A stretch of DNA of 64,000 bases, taken from assembly GCF_039555755.1 (NCBI RefSeq), contig NZ_CP154631.1:4278001-4342000 (forward strand). The letters are read 5' to 3'. The notes under the pieces are model-generated. The model saw only the letters and a program-made list of their open reading frames with translations. It searched no databases and was not told the origin of the DNA. Of this stretch, positions 48,645 through 59,666 are shown piece by piece (positions within the stretch are counted from its first letter, which is position 1; each line of letters begins with the position of its first letter). The position numbers and the translations under genes are program-made. This stretch comes from Pseudomonas sediminis (lineage in GTDB: Bacteria; Pseudomonadota; Gammaproteobacteria; Pseudomonadales; Pseudomonadaceae).

Positions 48645-49547
48645 ATGCATGACCTCAATGATCTGTTCTACTTCGCCAAGGTAGTGGAAGCCGGTGGTTT
48701 CGCCGCGGCCGGGCGAGCCCTGGGCATTCCCAAATCGCGCCTGTCGCGGCGCATCGCCGAGCTGGAGCTGCGCCTGGGCGCGCGCTTGCTGCAACGCTCG
48801 ACACGCAAGCTGGCGCTGACCGATATCGGCGAACGCTACCTGCGCCATTGCCAGGCGATGTTGCTGGAAGCGGAACAGGCCGAGGAAACCGTCACCAACC
48901 TGACCAGCGAGCCGCGTGGCCGGGTACGCTTCTCCACGCCCCCGGGCTTGGCCCTGCTACCCGATCTGATCAATGATTTTCTGAAGCGCTATCCCGGGGT
49001 GCAGCTGGAGGTCGTGCAAACCAGCCGCCGTATCGATCTGCTCAATGAGGCGGTGGACGTCGCCCTGCGCGTACGCAGTGTCGATGATGAAGAACCGGGC
49101 CTGATCACTCGCCGCCTCATCCCCGCCCATGCCTGTGTGGTGGCATGCCCGAATCTGGTCGCCGGGCTGCGCCTGGAGCAGCCGGAAGACCTGCAGCAGT
49201 TGCCAGCGCTAGGCGCTATTGGAGCCGACCGGCGCATTCATCTGCGCTTTCATCACAACACGACGCAGGAGGCTCGTGAGATCGCCCTGGAAGCACGCCT
49301 GGCCGTCGACGACTTTCCCATACGCAAATCGGCAGCATTGGCCGGAGTGGGCATCACCTTTTTGCCCACCATTTACTGCCACGAGGAATTGGCCGATGGC
49401 AGCCTGGTTTCATTGCTACCGCACTGGACGGTGCCTCAGGGCTATGTCCAGCTGGCCTACACCCACAGGCGCGGGATGTCGCCGGCTGTCCGCGCCTGGA
49501 TAGAGTTGCTTAGCGATGCATTCAGTCGCTGGAGCTACCCGCTCTGA
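48645..49547 (+). CDS. LysR-family transcriptional regulator, divergent from azoR
   Basis: A 300-residue LysR regulator. The N-terminal helix-turn-helix ([21 protein letters not shown]) and the long linker helix are clear; the effector domain spans about 90-295. The ATG at 48645 has an AGGA site. Regulators of this form are commonly divergent from azoreductase or quinone-reductase genes and respond to electrophiles. With azoR broken, its target may now lie elsewhere. Confidence 0.87.
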   Translation: MHDLNDLFYFAKVVEAGGFAAAGRALGIPKSRLSRRIAELELRLGARLLQRSTRKLALTDIGERYLRHCQAMLLEAEQAEETVTNLTSEPRGRVRFSTPPGLALLPDLINDFLKRYPGVQLEVVQTSRRIDLLNEAVDVALRVRSVDDEEPGLITRRLIPAHACVVACPNLVAGLRLEQPEDLQQLPALGAIGADRRIHLRFHHNTTQEAREIALEARLAVDDFPIRKSAALAGVGITFLPTIYCHEELADGSLVSLLPHWTVPQGYVQLAYTHRRGMSPAVRAWIELLSDAFSRWSYPL

Positions 49548-49548
49548 C

Positions 49549-51231
49549 TCAGATACGGAACTGACGCACCAGCGCGCCGAGACGATCGCCCAGGCCGGCC
49601 AGGCTTCGCGCCGTCTGCGCACCACGTTCGGTTTCATCGGCGACGCTGTCCACGGCAACGGCTATCTGATGCACGCTGCGATTGATCTCCTCGGCTACTG
49701 CCGTCTGCTCCTCGGCGGCGCTGGCAATCTGCGCGTTCATCGCATTGATGGTGGCGATCAGCTGGGCGATGGCATCGAGCGATTCGCCGGCCTTGTTGGC
49801 CTGCTCGCTGGTCAGCTCGCCAGCGTCACTGGAGCGACGCATCGAGGTCACCGACTGCTGCGTACCCTGCTGCAGACGGTCGATCATGCCCTGGATTTCC
49901 TGGGTGCTCTGCTGCGTGCGGCTGGCCAGCGCACGCACTTCATCGGCGACCACGGCAAAACCGCGCCCTGCCTCACCGGCACGCGCCGCCTCAATGGCCG
50001 CGTTGAGCGCCAGCAAGTTGGTTTGTTCGGCGATGGAGCGGATCACGTCGAGCACGCTGACGATGGACTGCACGTCCTGCTGCAGGCTATCGAGCGAGAC
50101 GCCGCTGCTGCGAATATCTTCCACCAGCGAGTGAATACGCTGGATGCTGCCATCGACCACGTTTTTGGCTGCCTGCCCTTCGCGATCGGTCTGCTGCGCG
50201 GCTTCGGCGGCATTCTGCGCGCTCTTGGCGACTTCGTGAGCGGCGGCGGACATTTCATTGATCGCCGTGGCCACCTGGTCGGTCTCGTGACGCTGCTGAC
50301 CCATGGCCTGTTCGGAGCGCTGCGCCTGCTCAGAAACCTGGCCCACCAGCTCGGTGAGCTGCCCGGTCATCTCGACGATCTGCCGCACCAGGCCATGCAC
50401 CTTCTCGACGAAACGGTTGAACGAGCCCGCCAGTTGGCCAAGCTCGTCATCACTGGTGACGGGTAGACGACGCGTCAGATCGCCCTCACCCGCTGCGATG
50501 TCGTCGAGGTTGGCCTTGATTTGCTGCAGAGGACGCAGGAAGGCATTGCCCAGCCAGACGCCAATCACCCCGAATACCAGCAGCAGGATCGCTGCCACGA
50601 CCACGATGCTGGTGATGATGGTGTCGATACGTTGATCGATATCCTCCTGCACCTCACTGATGCCCGCCTCGATGCCATCGAGATTGAGCGCGGTGCCAAG
50701 GGCCATGTCCCATTTGGGTAGGTAGTAGCTGTAGGCGAGCTTGGGCACCATTACCGATTCGTTACCCGGCAGCGGCGAGGAGTAGTTGACGAAGTAGGTG
50801 TTGTTCTTCGCCACGTTGACCAACTCACGGTTGATGTACACACCGTTCGGGTCGCGCCGGTCGGCCAGGCTCTTGCCGACATCCACCGGGCTGTCGCCAC
50901 GGAACAGGCGCACCACGTTGGAGTCGTGGCCGAAGAAGTAGCCGTCGGCGCCGTACTTGATCTTCGAGAGGATGGCGATGGCCTGTTCGCGACTGGCCAT
51001 ATCGCCTTGCGCGGCGCCATCGTAGAGCCCCTTCACCGAGCCCAGTGCGATCTGGATGTAGTGCTCGAGCTCGCTGCGTTTCTCCTGCAGCAGACGCTCG
51101 CGGGTCTCGGCCACTTCGTCAGCAGCCAGATTCTGCAACACCCTCGCCGTCGTACCGCTGAGCACCAGCGCGAAGATGATGACGGGAACCAGCGCAAGCA
51201 GGATTACCTTGGCTTTCAATGTCAGGCGCAT
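49549..51231 (-). CDS. ctpM: Methyl-accepting chemotaxis protein, CtpM-like (malate receptor type)
   Basis: A 560-residue chemoreceptor. TM1 is at about 8-28; a periplasmic single-Cache domain (about 30-185) includes [19 protein letters not shown] and [18 protein letters not shown]2 is at about 190-212; HAMP follows, then the signalling domain with the conserved hairpin [20 protein letters not shown]. Length, Cache type and the gene order receptor, transporter, receptor, bqsSR match P. aeruginosa PA2652 (CtpM, malate). Ligand assignment is by that synteny. The start at 51231 (MRLTLKAKV) has AAGGA upstream. Confidence 0.85.
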   Translation of the reverse strand: MRLTLKAKVILLALVPVIIFALVLSGTTARVLQNLAADEVAETRERLLQEKRSELEHYIQIALGSVKGLYDGAAQGDMASREQAIAILSKIKYGADGYFFGHDSNVVRLFRGDSPVDVGKSLADRRDPNGVYINRELVNVAKNNTYFVNYSSPLPGNESVMVPKLAYSYYLPKWDMALGTALNLDGIEAGISEVQEDIDQRIDTIITSIVVVAAILLLVFGVIGVWLGNAFLRPLQQIKANLDDIAAGEGDLTRRLPVTSDDELGQLAGSFNRFVEKVHGLVRQIVEMTGQLTELVGQVSEQAQRSEQAMGQQRHETDQVATAINEMSAAAHEVAKSAQNAAEAAQQTDREGQAAKNVVDGSIQRIHSLVEDIRSSGVSLDSLQQDVQSIVSVLDVIRSIAEQTNLLALNAAIEAARAGEAGRGFAVVADEVRALASRTQQSTQEIQGMIDRLQQGTQQSVTSMRRSSDAGELTSEQANKAGESLDAIAQLIATINAMNAQIASAAEEQTAVAEEINRSVHQIAVAVDSVADETERGAQTARSLAGLGDRLGALVRQFRI

Positions 51232-51255
51232 TCTTATTGTCCTTGTGTGCGAAAC

Positions 51256-51290
51256 CAAAAACGGGGCTACCGATGTATCGGCAACCCCGT
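51256..51290 (-). terminator. Rho-independent terminator after the transporter gene
   Basis: On the minus strand ACGGGG-TTGCCGATACATCGGTAG-CCCCGT is followed by TTTTTGG. It lies 57-91 bases after the transporter stop and just before the ctpM start, so ctpM probably needs its own promoter or read-through. Confidence 0.75.
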
Positions 51291-51346
51291 GGAAGAATTA
51301 AGCGACCCAAGGCGCCGAGAACTTAATCCGGCGTCTGTTCACGCCT

Positions 51347-52666
51347 TTACAGCAGCATAGCGGCAGCCCAACCGAACGCCAGCAGCGGCAGGTTGTAGTG
51401 CAGGAAGGTGGGCACCACGCTATCCCAGATATGATTGTGCTGGCCATCGGCGTTCAACCCCGAAGTTGGCCCCAGCGTCGAGTCCGAAGCGGGTGAACCG
51501 GCGTCGCCCAGGGCACCGGCAGTGCCGACGATGCAGACGATAGCCAGCGGGCTGAAACCCAGTTGCACGCCCAACGGCACGAAGATCGCTGCGATGATCG
51601 GAATGGTCGAGAAGGACGAGCCGATACCCATGGTCACCAGCAACCCGACCAGCAGCATCAGCAACGCGCCAACGGCCTTGTTGTGGCCGATCAAGGCTGC
51701 CGAACTGTCGACCAGCGTCTTGACCTCACCAGTGGTCTTCATCACCTCGGCAAAACCGGCAGCGGCGATCATGATGAAGCCGATCATGGCCATCATCTTC
51801 ATGCCTTCGGTGAACAGACCGTCCGCTTCCTTCCAGCGCACCACGCCGGACACCGAGAAAATCACGAAGCCTACCAGCGCGCCGATGATCATCGAGTCCA
51901 ACCACAGCTGCACGACGAACGCCGCGGCGATGGCCAGCCCCGCCACCAGCAGGCTCAACGGGTTGTACTGCACGTCCACACGCTCGGCCTGCGCGACCTT
52001 TTCCAGATCATAGGTGCGCTTGCCGCGATAGCTGAACAGCACCGCCACGAGCAGACCGAAGAGCATGCCCAGCGCCGGAATCGCCATGGCCTGGGTGATG
52101 CTGATACCCGTGACGTCGACACCTGACTTGGCCACGTTGGCCAGCAGGATCTCGTTGAGGAAGATGCCGCCAAAACCGACCGGCAAGAACATGTACGGCG
52201 TGATCAAGCCGAACGTCAGCACGCAGGCGATCAAGCGGCGGTCGAGCTGCAACTTGCTCAGCACATAGAGCAGCGGCGGTACCAGCAGAGGAATGAAGGC
52301 GATGTGGATCGGCAGCAGGTTCTGTGAAGAGATCGCCACAGCCAGCAGCAGCCCGATCAGCAGCCACTTCAGCGCACCACCTGCGCCTTCCTGCTGCTTA
52401 CCGACCAGCGCCAGCGCCTTGTCCGCCAGGGCATGAGCCAGGCCCGACTTGGCGATGGCCACGGCGAAAGCGCCTAGCAGCGCGTAAGACAAGGCAACCG
52501 TCGCCCCGCCACCAAGGCCCTGGTTGAACGCCTTCAGCGTGCCCTCGACGCCCAGCCCACCCAGCAGGCCACCGGCCAGCGCACCAATGATCAGCGCCAC
52601 GACCACGTGTACGCGACAGAGGCTAAGGACCAGCATGATGCCGACCGCAGCGATTACAGCGTTCAT
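51347..52666 (-). CDS. Na+/H+ antiporter-family transporter (PA2653-like)
   Basis: A 439-residue inner-membrane protein with about 11-12 hydrophobic segments. The family pattern shows in [23 protein letters not shown] and in the late [15 protein letters not shown] and [22 protein letters not shown], a C4/NhaC-type motif. It sits between two chemoreceptor genes, as does PA2653. The start at 52666 ([10 protein letters not shown]) has GGAGAG upstream. It may import the ligand sensed by a neighbouring receptor (an organic acid or amine) by ion exchange; the substrate is not known from sequence. Confidence 0.8.
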   Translation of the reverse strand: MNAVIAAVGIMLVLSLCRVHVVVALIIGALAGGLLGGLGVEGTLKAFNQGLGGGATVALSYALLGAFAVAIAKSGLAHALADKALALVGKQQEGAGGALKWLLIGLLLAVAISSQNLLPIHIAFIPLLVPPLLYVLSKLQLDRRLIACVLTFGLITPYMFLPVGFGGIFLNEILLANVAKSGVDVTGISITQAMAIPALGMLFGLLVAVLFSYRGKRTYDLEKVAQAERVDVQYNPLSLLVAGLAIAAAFVVQLWLDSMIIGALVGFVIFSVSGVVRWKEADGLFTEGMKMMAMIGFIMIAAAGFAEVMKTTGEVKTLVDSSAALIGHNKAVGALLMLLVGLLVTMGIGSSFSTIPIIAAIFVPLGVQLGFSPLAIVCIVGTAGALGDAGSPASDSTLGPTSGLNADGQHNHIWDSVVPTFLHYNLPLLAFGWAAAMLL

Positions 52667-52851
52667 AAAGCTCTCCACCTGCTCAGCGCAAAAAGCCGCG
52701 TACTCTGCCGTAAGCAGGCTATATCTGTCAAAACGCGTATCCGTTCATTATTAAAATCGAAACGTGCATAATTTCGATCAAACGCCGTGTCGATCAAGAA
52801 TACGAGCCGCACACCGATAACCCTGTTAGTCCATGCAGAAAGGAACACACC

Positions 52852-54996
52852 ATGCTGTTCAGCCGTCTTTCGATCCAATGGAAGATCACCCTGCTCGCCG
52901 GCCTGTGCCTGCTTGCGATCGTCACCCTGCTGGTAGGCGCGTCGCAGTATCAGTCCAGCCGCAGCGCCAGCCTGGTGCGCGAGGCCAGCTCCGGCATGCT
53001 GGAGGAAAGCGCCAAGCTGCGCCTGAAAACTCGTGGCGAGCTACAGGCAATCCGTATCCAACGCTACTTCATGGACGCCTACCAGTACGGCAAAGGATTT
53101 TCCCGGCAGATCCTGTTTCTGCGTGAGCAGGCTGAGAAGCGCTTCCTCGATGCCTTCGACCTGCGCGAAGACCTGACCCGCCAGGTGCGCAGCAGCCTGG
53201 AAGCCAACCCGGCCCTGCTCGGCCTGTACCTGGTGTTCGAACCCAACGCTCTGGACGGCAAGGACGAGCTATTCGCTGACCAGCCCGACCTGGGCAGCAA
53301 TGACGCAGGGCGCTTCGCGCTGTACTGGGCACAGCCCACGGTCGGCAAGCTGGAAGCCGAGGCGATGACCGAAGAATTACTCGGCGACACCACGCCTGGT
53401 GACAACGGCGTGGCCTACAACGCCTGGTACACCTGCCCGCGCGAGACACGTCAGCCCTGCGTACTGGAGCCTTATTACGACGAGGTCGGCGGGCAGAAGA
53501 CGCTGATGACCAGCATCGCCTTCCCGCTAGAACTCGACGGCAAGATCATCGGCGTGATGGGCGTCGATATCAGCCTGGCCAGCCTGCAGCAGATCAGCCA
53601 GGAGGCCAATCGTGAGCTGTACGACGGCCAGGGCCATATCAGTATCTTCAGCCCCAGCGCCTTGCTGGCGGGCCACAGCCGCGACGGCAGCCTGTTGAGC
53701 CAGCCGGTCGAACGTGCCTTTCCCGAAAACGCTAGCGAACTGCGCGGCCTTATCCAGAGCGGTAGCGATGCCGAATTGCGCCACGGTGACATGCTCCGTG
53801 AACTCAGCCCGTTCAAACCCATCCCCGAGGCCAAACCCTGGTCGGTGCTGCTCGAAGTGCCTCAGCAAGTCTTGCTCGAACGCGCCATCAAGCTTGGCGC
53901 ACAGCTCGATGCCAACCGCGCCAGTGACAGCCTGATGGCGCTGCTGATAGGGCTGGTCGCGGTAATCGCCGGCCTGTTGCTGATGTGGTTGACCGCACGC
54001 GGCGTGACGCGGCCGATTCTCGGGGTGGCGGCCATGCTCAAGGACATCGCCAGCGGTGAAGGCGACCTGACCCGCCGTCTGCAATACGCCCGGCAGGATG
54101 AACTAGGCGAGCTGGCCAGCTGGTTCAACCGCTTCCTAGACAAACTGCAGCCGATCATCGCCGACGTGAAGAATAGTGTGATCGACGCCCGTAGCACGGC
54201 CGATCAGTCGGCGGCCATCGCCAGCCAGACCAGCACCGGCATGCAGCAGCAGTACCGCGAGGTCGACCAGGTGGCGACCGCCTTCCAGGAAATGAGCGCT
54301 ACCGCTCAGGATGTCGCGCACAACGCCGCGCAGGCCGCAGAAGCCGCGCGCAATGCCGACCAGGCCAGCCGCGAAGGCCTGCAGGTGATCGACCGCACCA
54401 CCAGCACCATCGATCTTTTGGCCAATGAAATGAACGTGGCCATGCAGGAAGTCGAAGGCCTGGCCAGCAGCAGCGAGCAGATCGGCTCGGTGCTGGAAGT
54501 GATCCGCTCGATTGCAGAGCAGACCAACCTGCTCGCCCTCAACGCGGCCATCGAGGCCGCGCGTGCCGGTGAGGCCGGTCGCGGCTTTGCCGTGGTCGCC
54601 GACGAGGTGCGCAACCTGGCCAAACGCACCCAGGATTCGGTCGAGGAAATTCGCCAGGTGATCGAAGGTCTGCAGAGCGGCACGCGCGAGGTGGTCAGCA
54701 CCATGCACAGCAGCCATCGCCAGGCACATGGCAGCGTCGAGCAGGTGCAGCAGGCCGTGGCCGCGCTGCAGCGCATCAGCCAGGCGGTCAGCACCATTAC
54801 CGACATGAACCTGCAGATCGCCAGCGCGGCGGAGGAACAGAGCTCGGTAGCCGAGGAGATCAACCGCAACGTCGCCTCGATCCGCGACGTCACCGAGGCC
54901 ATCACCGCGCAGGCCGATAAGTCGGCGCAGGTGAGCCAGAACCTCAACCGCCTGGCCAATCATCAGCAGAGCCTGATGGACCAGTTCCGCGTGTGA
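52852..54996 (+). CDS. tlpQ: Methyl-accepting chemotaxis protein with dCache domain, TlpQ-like
   Basis: A 714-residue chemoreceptor. TM1 is at about 13-33; a large periplasmic dCache region (about 35-355) includes [20 protein letters not shown] and [15 protein letters not shown]2 is at about 363-382; HAMP about 384-438; the signalling domain has [20 protein letters not shown] at about 557. The size and position beside a PA2653-like transporter and a CtpM-like receptor match P. aeruginosa TlpQ (PA2654), which senses histamine and polyamines. Name rests on synteny and length; ligand residues were not checked. Confidence 0.78.
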   Translation: MLFSRLSIQWKITLLAGLCLLAIVTLLVGASQYQSSRSASLVREASSGMLEESAKLRLKTRGELQAIRIQRYFMDAYQYGKGFSRQILFLREQAEKRFLDAFDLREDLTRQVRSSLEANPALLGLYLVFEPNALDGKDELFADQPDLGSNDAGRFALYWAQPTVGKLEAEAMTEELLGDTTPGDNGVAYNAWYTCPRETRQPCVLEPYYDEVGGQKTLMTSIAFPLELDGKIIGVMGVDISLASLQQISQEANRELYDGQGHISIFSPSALLAGHSRDGSLLSQPVERAFPENASELRGLIQSGSDAELRHGDMLRELSPFKPIPEAKPWSVLLEVPQQVLLERAIKLGAQLDANRASDSLMALLIGLVAVIAGLLLMWLTARGVTRPILGVAAMLKDIASGEGDLTRRLQYARQDELGELASWFNRFLDKLQPIIADVKNSVIDARSTADQSAAIASQTSTGMQQQYREVDQVATAFQEMSATAQDVAHNAAQAAEAARNADQASREGLQVIDRTTSTIDLLANEMNVAMQEVEGLASSSEQIGSVLEVIRSIAEQTNLLALNAAIEAARAGEAGRGFAVVADEVRNLAKRTQDSVEEIRQVIEGLQSGTREVVSTMHSSHRQAHGSVEQVQQAVAALQRISQAVSTITDMNLQIASAAEEQSSVAEEINRNVASIRDVTEAITAQADKSAQVSQNLNRLANHQQSLMDQFRV

Positions 54997-55002
54997 CGTC
55001 AG

Positions 55003-55023
55003 GTAGGGTGCGCCACGCGCACC
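55003..55023. repeat. Single GTAGGGTGCGC-family arm
   Basis: GTAGGGTGCGCCACGCGCAC occurs 7 bases after the tlpQ stop with no matching right arm. A half copy of the family that forms full palindromes in the liu block. Confidence 0.6.
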
Positions 55024-55141
55024 GAAAACCCAAGCAAGCCAGATATGAGAATGACGCCAAATCATCCTCGATCTGGCGGCGCTTCCCTTGCGGCGCAGGC
55101 AGGCAATCGCCTAGCCTGCGTTCTTTTTTGGGGGAAGCAAA

Positions 55142-55738
55142 ATGCTCAATATCGCCTTGGTCGCCGGTTCCAGCCGCAACAACAGCCAATCGGGAAAGGT
55201 CGCTCGCGTACTGCGTCAGCGCCTGATCGAGATGGGTCAAACCACCCAGGACACCAGCAGCATCATCGACCTGGGCCTGGCCCCGCTACCGCTGTGGCCC
55301 GCTGAAGATGCCGGCCCCTGGGGCATGTTCCAACAGCAACTGGCTGCCGCCGACGCGGTGGTGATCATTGCGCCGGAGTGGAATGGCATGGCCTGCCCGG
55401 CGATCAAGAACTTCTTCATCTACGCCAGCAAGGCCGAACTGGCGCACAAGCCGGGCCTGCTGGTGGGGGTGTCCTCCGGCATCGGTGGTGCCTATCCGAT
55501 CGGCGAACTGCGCGCCTCCAGTTACAAGAACTGCCGTCTGTGCTATCTGCCGGAGCACTTGATCGTGCGTCAGGTCGAGAAGGTGTTGAACGGTCCACAG
55601 CCGGTGGACGAGGCCGATGAACGAATCCGCTCCCGCATCGATTACGCGCTCGACGTGCTGGTGCGTTACGCCCACGCCCTGCAGCCGGTACGCGCCGCCA
55701 TCAGCTTCGACAACCCGGCCTTTGCCAACGGGATGTAA
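55142..55738 (+). CDS. NAD(P)H-dependent FMN reductase family protein
   Basis: A 198-residue flavodoxin-like reductase. It starts NIALVAGSSRNNSQSGKVAR, the FMN phosphate loop, and has the flavin region IIAPEWNGMACPAIKNFF, similar to SsuE/ChrR-type enzymes where EYN is usual. It reduces FMN, quinones or metals with NAD(P)H. The ATG at 55142 lacks a strong ribosome site (GGGGGAAGC 4-12 bases upstream serves). It stands alone between tlpQ and the convergent bqsS. Confidence 0.85.
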   Translation: MLNIALVAGSSRNNSQSGKVARVLRQRLIEMGQTTQDTSSIIDLGLAPLPLWPAEDAGPWGMFQQQLAAADAVVIIAPEWNGMACPAIKNFFIYASKAELAHKPGLLVGVSSGIGGAYPIGELRASSYKNCRLCYLPEHLIVRQVEKVLNGPQPVDEADERIRSRIDYALDVLVRYAHALQPVRAAISFDNPAFANGM

Positions 55739-55836
55739 GGGATTCGTGGATTAGCGGCGCTGAACACAGCGCTCGCAAACGCCAGCGAACTTATCGCGCC
55801 GCGTAATCCACCAGCGATGGCTCGCCTAACCTTGGC

Positions 55837-57153
55837 TCAACGCCGCGGCAAGCTGACCATCACTTGCAGTCCACCCAGTAGGCTGTCCTGCAGTTCGATA
55901 CGGCCATGCCAGGCCTCGATGATATCGCGCACGATACCGAGGCCCAGGCCGTGCCCCGCCACCTGTTCATCCAGGCGAGTACCGCGCCCCAGCACGGCTT
56001 CACGGCGCTCGGCATCGATGCCGGGACCGTCATCATCGACATATAAGCGATAGCCCTCGGCGCTCTCCTCCACCGTCAACTGCACGCGCTGATCGGCCCA
56101 TTTGCAGGCGTTGTCCAGCAGGTTACCGAGCAACTCCAGCAAGTCTTCACGGTCACGCGGTAGCACCAGCCCCGGCGGCGCCTGCCACTCCAGACTCAGG
56201 CCACGGTCATGAATCATCGACAAGGTGTCGAACAGCCCTGGCAACTCCTGCGCGCAATCGAAGCGTGCCCCCGGCAACACGTCACCAGCAAGGCGCGCAC
56301 GCCCCAGCTCGCGGCTGAGGCGTTGCTCGATCTGCTCCAATTGCTCGCGCATGCTCGCGCGCAACGCCGGATGCGCGGCCAACTCCTCGCGACCGGCCAG
56401 GCTGATCAACACAGCCAGCGGCGTTTTCAGCGCATGGCCCAGGTTGCCCAGGGCATTGCGCGAGCGCTTGAGGGTATCTTCCGTATGCGCCAGCAGGTGG
56501 TTGATCTGTGCCACCAGCGACTCCAGCTCCTCGGGTACCTCGGCATCCAGGTCGGTACGCCGGCCCTGCTGCAGCTGAGCGATCTGCCGACGCACTTGCT
56601 CAAGCGGGCGTAATGCGCGGTGCACGGTGTAGCGCTGGGCGATCAGGATCAGCAGCAGCGCCGCACCACCCAGGCCGAGTCCGACCCACTGCATGCGACG
56701 AAAGCTCTGCAGTATTGGCTGGTAGTCCTGCGCCACGCTGATCGACAGATTCTCGCCGTAGCGGCGGTAGTCGGCGCGGTAGATCAGCAGTAGTTGGCCT
56801 TGCGGGCCATCGCCCAGCTCGGCCTGCATGCCCGTGCCGTCGGGCTTGAGCAGTTCACGATCCCACAGCGAGCGCGAACGCCAGCTACGATCATCGGCAA
56901 AGTCGATGCGAAAGTAATGCCCGGAGAACTGCCGCTGGAACGAGGGATCGAGACGTCGCTCATCCAGTTGCAGGCCAGATGGCCCACGCACCAGCGCCGT
57001 CAGTAGCCCCTGCGCCTCGTCGCGCAGGTCTTCCTCCAGATAGGCGCGCAGACCACGATCGAAGACCCAGAGGCTGGCCTGCGCCAGAACCAGTCCGGCC
57101 AGCAACAGCGTCGCGGCCAGGCCAATGCCGAGCCGGCGCTGAATGGACCTCAA
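55837..57153 (-). CDS. bqsS: Sensor histidine kinase, BqsS-like
   Basis: A 438-residue membrane kinase. TM1 about 9-29, periplasmic region 30-155, TM2 about 156-174, HAMP to about 228, dimerisation box [13 protein letters not shown] with H240, and an ATP-binding domain with [17 protein letters not shown] and GHGLGLGIV. It overlaps the response-regulator gene by four bases. Order kinase, regulator, two small PepSY proteins, next to TlpQ and CtpM, matches P. aeruginosa PA2656-PA2659 (BqsSR/CarSR, Fe(II) and Ca2+ response). The RExxE iron motif I recall for BqsS is not seen; the nearest is RELLK (99-103). The periplasmic segment is Asp/Glu-rich at 40-47. Confidence 0.82.
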   Translation of the reverse strand: MRSIQRRLGIGLAATLLLAGLVLAQASLWVFDRGLRAYLEEDLRDEAQGLLTALVRGPSGLQLDERRLDPSFQRQFSGHYFRIDFADDRSWRSRSLWDRELLKPDGTGMQAELGDGPQGQLLLIYRADYRRYGENLSISVAQDYQPILQSFRRMQWVGLGLGGAALLLILIAQRYTVHRALRPLEQVRRQIAQLQQGRRTDLDAEVPEELESLVAQINHLLAHTEDTLKRSRNALGNLGHALKTPLAVLISLAGREELAAHPALRASMREQLEQIEQRLSRELGRARLAGDVLPGARFDCAQELPGLFDTLSMIHDRGLSLEWQAPPGLVLPRDREDLLELLGNLLDNACKWADQRVQLTVEESAEGYRLYVDDDGPGIDAERREAVLGRGTRLDEQVAGHGLGLGIVRDIIEAWHGRIELQDSLLGGLQVMVSLPRR

Positions 57154-57818
57154 CCCTGCTCTCCGGTAAAGCGGTAGCCCTGTCCACGGCGGGTCTCGAT
57201 CACGTTGCGTCCAAGCTTGCCGCGCAAGCGGTTGACGTGCACTTCGATGACGTTGGAATCACGCTCTGTCTCGCCGTCATACAGGTGGTCGGCGAGGTGA
57301 CTCTTGGACAGGATCTGCCCTGGGTGCAGCATGAAGTAACGCAGCAGGCGGAATTCGGCAGCGGTCAGGTCGATGGCCTCACCGCCCGAGGTCACGCACT
57401 GGCGGCTCTCGTCCAGTTGCAGGCCGGCAGCCTCCAGTTGCGGCTGGTTGGCCAGGCCATGAGCGCGGCGCAACAACGCCTGAATACGCAAGGCCAATTC
57501 TTCGGGATGGAAGGGTTTGGTCAGGTAGTCATCGGCGCCGGCCTTCAGCCCCTCGATGCGCTCGGCCCAGGAGCCACGCGCGGTGAGCACCAGCACCGGT
57601 GTGGCCAGGCCACCGGCACGCCATTCCTGCAGCACCTCCAGGCCCGGCTTGCCCGGCAGACCGAGATCAAGAATGATCAGGTCATAAGGCTCGCTGGCGC
57701 CCTGATAGGCCGCATCGCGACCATCGGCCAGCCAGTCCACCGCATAGCCCTGGCGAGCCAGGCTGGCGCTCAGTTCATCGGCCAGGGGTACATGGTCTTC
57801 CACCAGCAACAGGCGCAT
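57150..57818 (-). CDS. bqsR: Response regulator, BqsR-like (OmpR/PhoP family)
   Basis: A 222-residue two-component regulator. The receiver domain has the acidic pair VED (6-8), phospho-acceptor D51 in [10 protein letters not shown], and the switch Thr/Lys in DDYLTKPFH. The C-terminal winged helix ends RGQGYRF. Its start overlaps the PepSY gene upstream and its stop the kinase gene, so the four genes form one operon. BqsR recognises a TTAAG-N6-TTAAG repeat; a near match lies before the first PepSY gene. Confidence 0.87.
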   Translation of the reverse strand: MRLLLVEDHVPLADELSASLARQGYAVDWLADGRDAAYQGASEPYDLIILDLGLPGKPGLEVLQEWRAGGLATPVLVLTARGSWAERIEGLKAGADDYLTKPFHPEELALRIQALLRRAHGLANQPQLEAAGLQLDESRQCVTSGGEAIDLTAAEFRLLRYFMLHPGQILSKSHLADHLYDGETERDSNVIEVHVNRLRGKLGRNVIETRRGQGYRFTGEQG

Positions 57819-58132
57819 CAGTCGTCTTCCTCATCCTTCAGAATATTGCCGTTGCGGGCATCCAGTTCGAGCTCACGTACCACGCCCGAGGTGGTCAGTA
57901 TCTCGACCTCATACACCAGCACACCGTCCTCCTCTTCCAGCTCCGCCTCAAGTAGCGTGGAGCCGGGGTAGGCATTGCCGATCTGCTGCATCAATTGCTC
58001 GAAAGGCATGATGACACCCTCGCGGCGCAGGCGCAGCGCTTCATCCTGATCGAGATCGCGCGCAATACCCGGCACGCTGGCAAAGCCGCTTGCCAGAACC
58101 AGCAACAGCACGGTGGTACGACGAAACTTCAT
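57818..58132 (-). CDS. PepSY-domain periplasmic protein
   Basis: A 104-residue secreted protein. The signal peptide runs to about GIARD; the PepSY-type body reads [20 protein letters not shown] and ends with [16 protein letters not shown], a very acidic tail. It overlaps both neighbours (ATGA). Small PepSY proteins of metal-responsive operons are thought to bind or buffer cations; the acidic tail fits. Paralogous to the upstream gene. Confidence 0.85.
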   Translation of the reverse strand: MKFRRTTVLLLVLASGFASVPGIARDLDQDEALRLRREGVIMPFEQLMQQIGNAYPGSTLLEAELEEEDGVLVYEVEILTTSGVVRELELDARNGNILKDEEDD

Positions 58133-58440
58133 CAATCGTCCTGGTGGTTCTTGAGAATTTCCCCGGTGCTGGCATCCAGCTCCAGGTCCCACTGCACGCC
58201 CTGGGCGTCGCGCAGCTCGATCTGATAGATATAGCGGCCGTATTCGTCTTCCAGCTCAGTTTCTTCGATGCTCCCACCCGGGTGCTGAGCGAGTGCAGCC
58301 TCATTGAGCTGTTCGAAAGACTTGATGGTTCCGGCATCACGCAGACGCAGCGCCTCGTCCGGACCGAGATCACGCGCCTGGGCAATGGTAGCGGCGCTGA
58401 CGAGGGTGGCAAGTGGTGCAAGGCTGAGCAATCGTTTCAT
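58132..58440 (-). CDS. PepSY-domain periplasmic protein, first gene of the bqs operon
   Basis: A 102-residue secreted protein with a signal peptide (to AQARD) and a PepSY domain: EALRLRDAGTIKSFEQLNEA, EYGRYIYQIELRD and WDLELDASTGEILKNHQDD. It is similar to its downstream neighbour and overlaps it by four bases, so the two arose by tandem duplication. It is the promoter-proximal gene, with a BqsR-box-like repeat 49-64 bases upstream. Probable role: periplasmic cation binding or modulating the sensor. Confidence 0.86.
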   Translation of the reverse strand: MKRLLSLAPLATLVSAATIAQARDLGPDEALRLRDAGTIKSFEQLNEAALAQHPGGSIEETELEDEYGRYIYQIELRDAQGVQWDLELDASTGEILKNHQDD

Positions 58441-58488
58441 GGGGGTTCTCCAGCAGTGAATCAGTGACTGCCACTGTAGGCCCAGGCT

Positions 58489-58504
58489 CTTAATTCAAGC
58501 TGAA
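58489..58504 (-). promoter_or_regulatory. BqsR-box-like direct repeat with a -10 element
   Basis: On the minus strand TTCAG-CTTGAA-TTAAG matches the BqsR box TTAAG-N6-TTAAG at nine of ten positions. Ten bases further on is TACAGT, a plausible -10. This is the spacing of PhoP-type activator promoters. The first PepSY gene starts 49 bases after the repeat. Confidence 0.75.
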
Positions 58505-58586
58505 TTCACTTGCGTCATTCACCGTGTGAAGTGGCTTGGCCTGCCCATTCAGGGCTCTATAATCGCCTGTTCGAAAGGAGGCATCG

Positions 58587-59666
58587 ATGAGCGCGATCCA
58601 TATCAAATCCCCTGCCCTGACCATCAAGGCTGGTACCAGAGCCCTGGCGCGCATTCGCCAGAATGGCCTGAGCCCGGCAGACGTCGGCATCGTGCCTGGC
58701 GCAGCAGGCGGCCCCAAGGGCATCGGTATTCAGGGGCTGGATCTCGCACTGTTTGGGGACTGGCTGCCTCGTGCGCCCCGCGAGCGCGCCCTGATCGGTG
58801 CCTCCATCGGTTCCTGGCGCTTCGCCAGCGCCTGCCTGCCGGACGCCGCAGCAGGTATTCGACGACTCGGCGAGCTCTACACCTCTCAGCGCTTCGCCAA
58901 GGGCGTGAGCATGGCCGAGGTGTCCGGCAGCTGCAGGCAGATGCTCAATGAGCTACTCGCCGATCAGGACGCCGCCATCATCGCCAACCCACACTATCGT
59001 CTGCACATCGTCGTGGTGAAGAGCCATGGTCTGCTGCAACACGATCATCGCGGCAAGCTCAGCCTCGGCCTGTCCTCGGTGATCGGTAACAATTTTCTGG
59101 CGCGCCAACGCCTTGGCCGTCATTTCGACCGGGTGATTCTGCATGACGCGCGGCAGGTCCCTCCGCTCGCGCAGTTGAGCGACTTCCGCTCGCACTTCCA
59201 TGCACTGACACCGGAAAACCTACGCCACGCGCTACTCGCGTCGGGCTCGATTCCCATGGTAATGGAGGCGATTCGCGAGATTCCTGGCCTGGAGCCAGGC
59301 GCCTATCGCGACGGCGGCCTGCTCGATTACCACCTCGACCTGCCCTACAACGGCGAAGACATCGTGCTCTATCCGCACTTCACCGACCGGGTGATACCGG
59401 GCTGGTTCGACAAGAGCATGCCCTGGCGCCGTGGCGACCGCACCCGCCTGCAGGACGTACTGCTGCTGGCACCATCCCGCGACTACCTGGCACGCCTGCC
59501 GCACGGCAAGCTACCGGATCGTACCGACTTCAAGCGCTACCTGGGCAACGATGAAGGGCGTGAACGCTACTGGCGTCAGGCGATGGCCGAGAGTGCGCGG
59601 CTCGGCGACGAATTCCTCGAACTGGTCGAAAACGGACGCCTGGTAGAACGCCTGCAACCCCTTTGA
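58587..59666 (+). CDS. Patatin-like phospholipase family protein
   Basis: A 359-residue intact patatin-fold protein. The oxyanion-hole glycines are in GAAGGPKGIG (38-47), the nucleophile is S73 in GASIGSW, and the catalytic Asp is in YRDGGLLDY. No signal peptide, so it is cytoplasmic. It is divergent from the PepSY/bqs operon and shares its 146-base promoter region. It hydrolyses acyl esters of lipids in this family; the substrate is unknown. Unrelated in detail to the broken patatin at 27278. Confidence 0.88.
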   Translation: MSAIHIKSPALTIKAGTRALARIRQNGLSPADVGIVPGAAGGPKGIGIQGLDLALFGDWLPRAPRERALIGASIGSWRFASACLPDAAAGIRRLGELYTSQRFAKGVSMAEVSGSCRQMLNELLADQDAAIIANPHYRLHIVVVKSHGLLQHDHRGKLSLGLSSVIGNNFLARQRLGRHFDRVILHDARQVPPLAQLSDFRSHFHALTPENLRHALLASGSIPMVMEAIREIPGLEPGAYRDGGLLDYHLDLPYNGEDIVLYPHFTDRVIPGWFDKSMPWRRGDRTRLQDVLLLAPSRDYLARLPHGKLPDRTDFKRYLGNDEGRERYWRQAMAESARLGDEFLELVENGRLVERLQPL

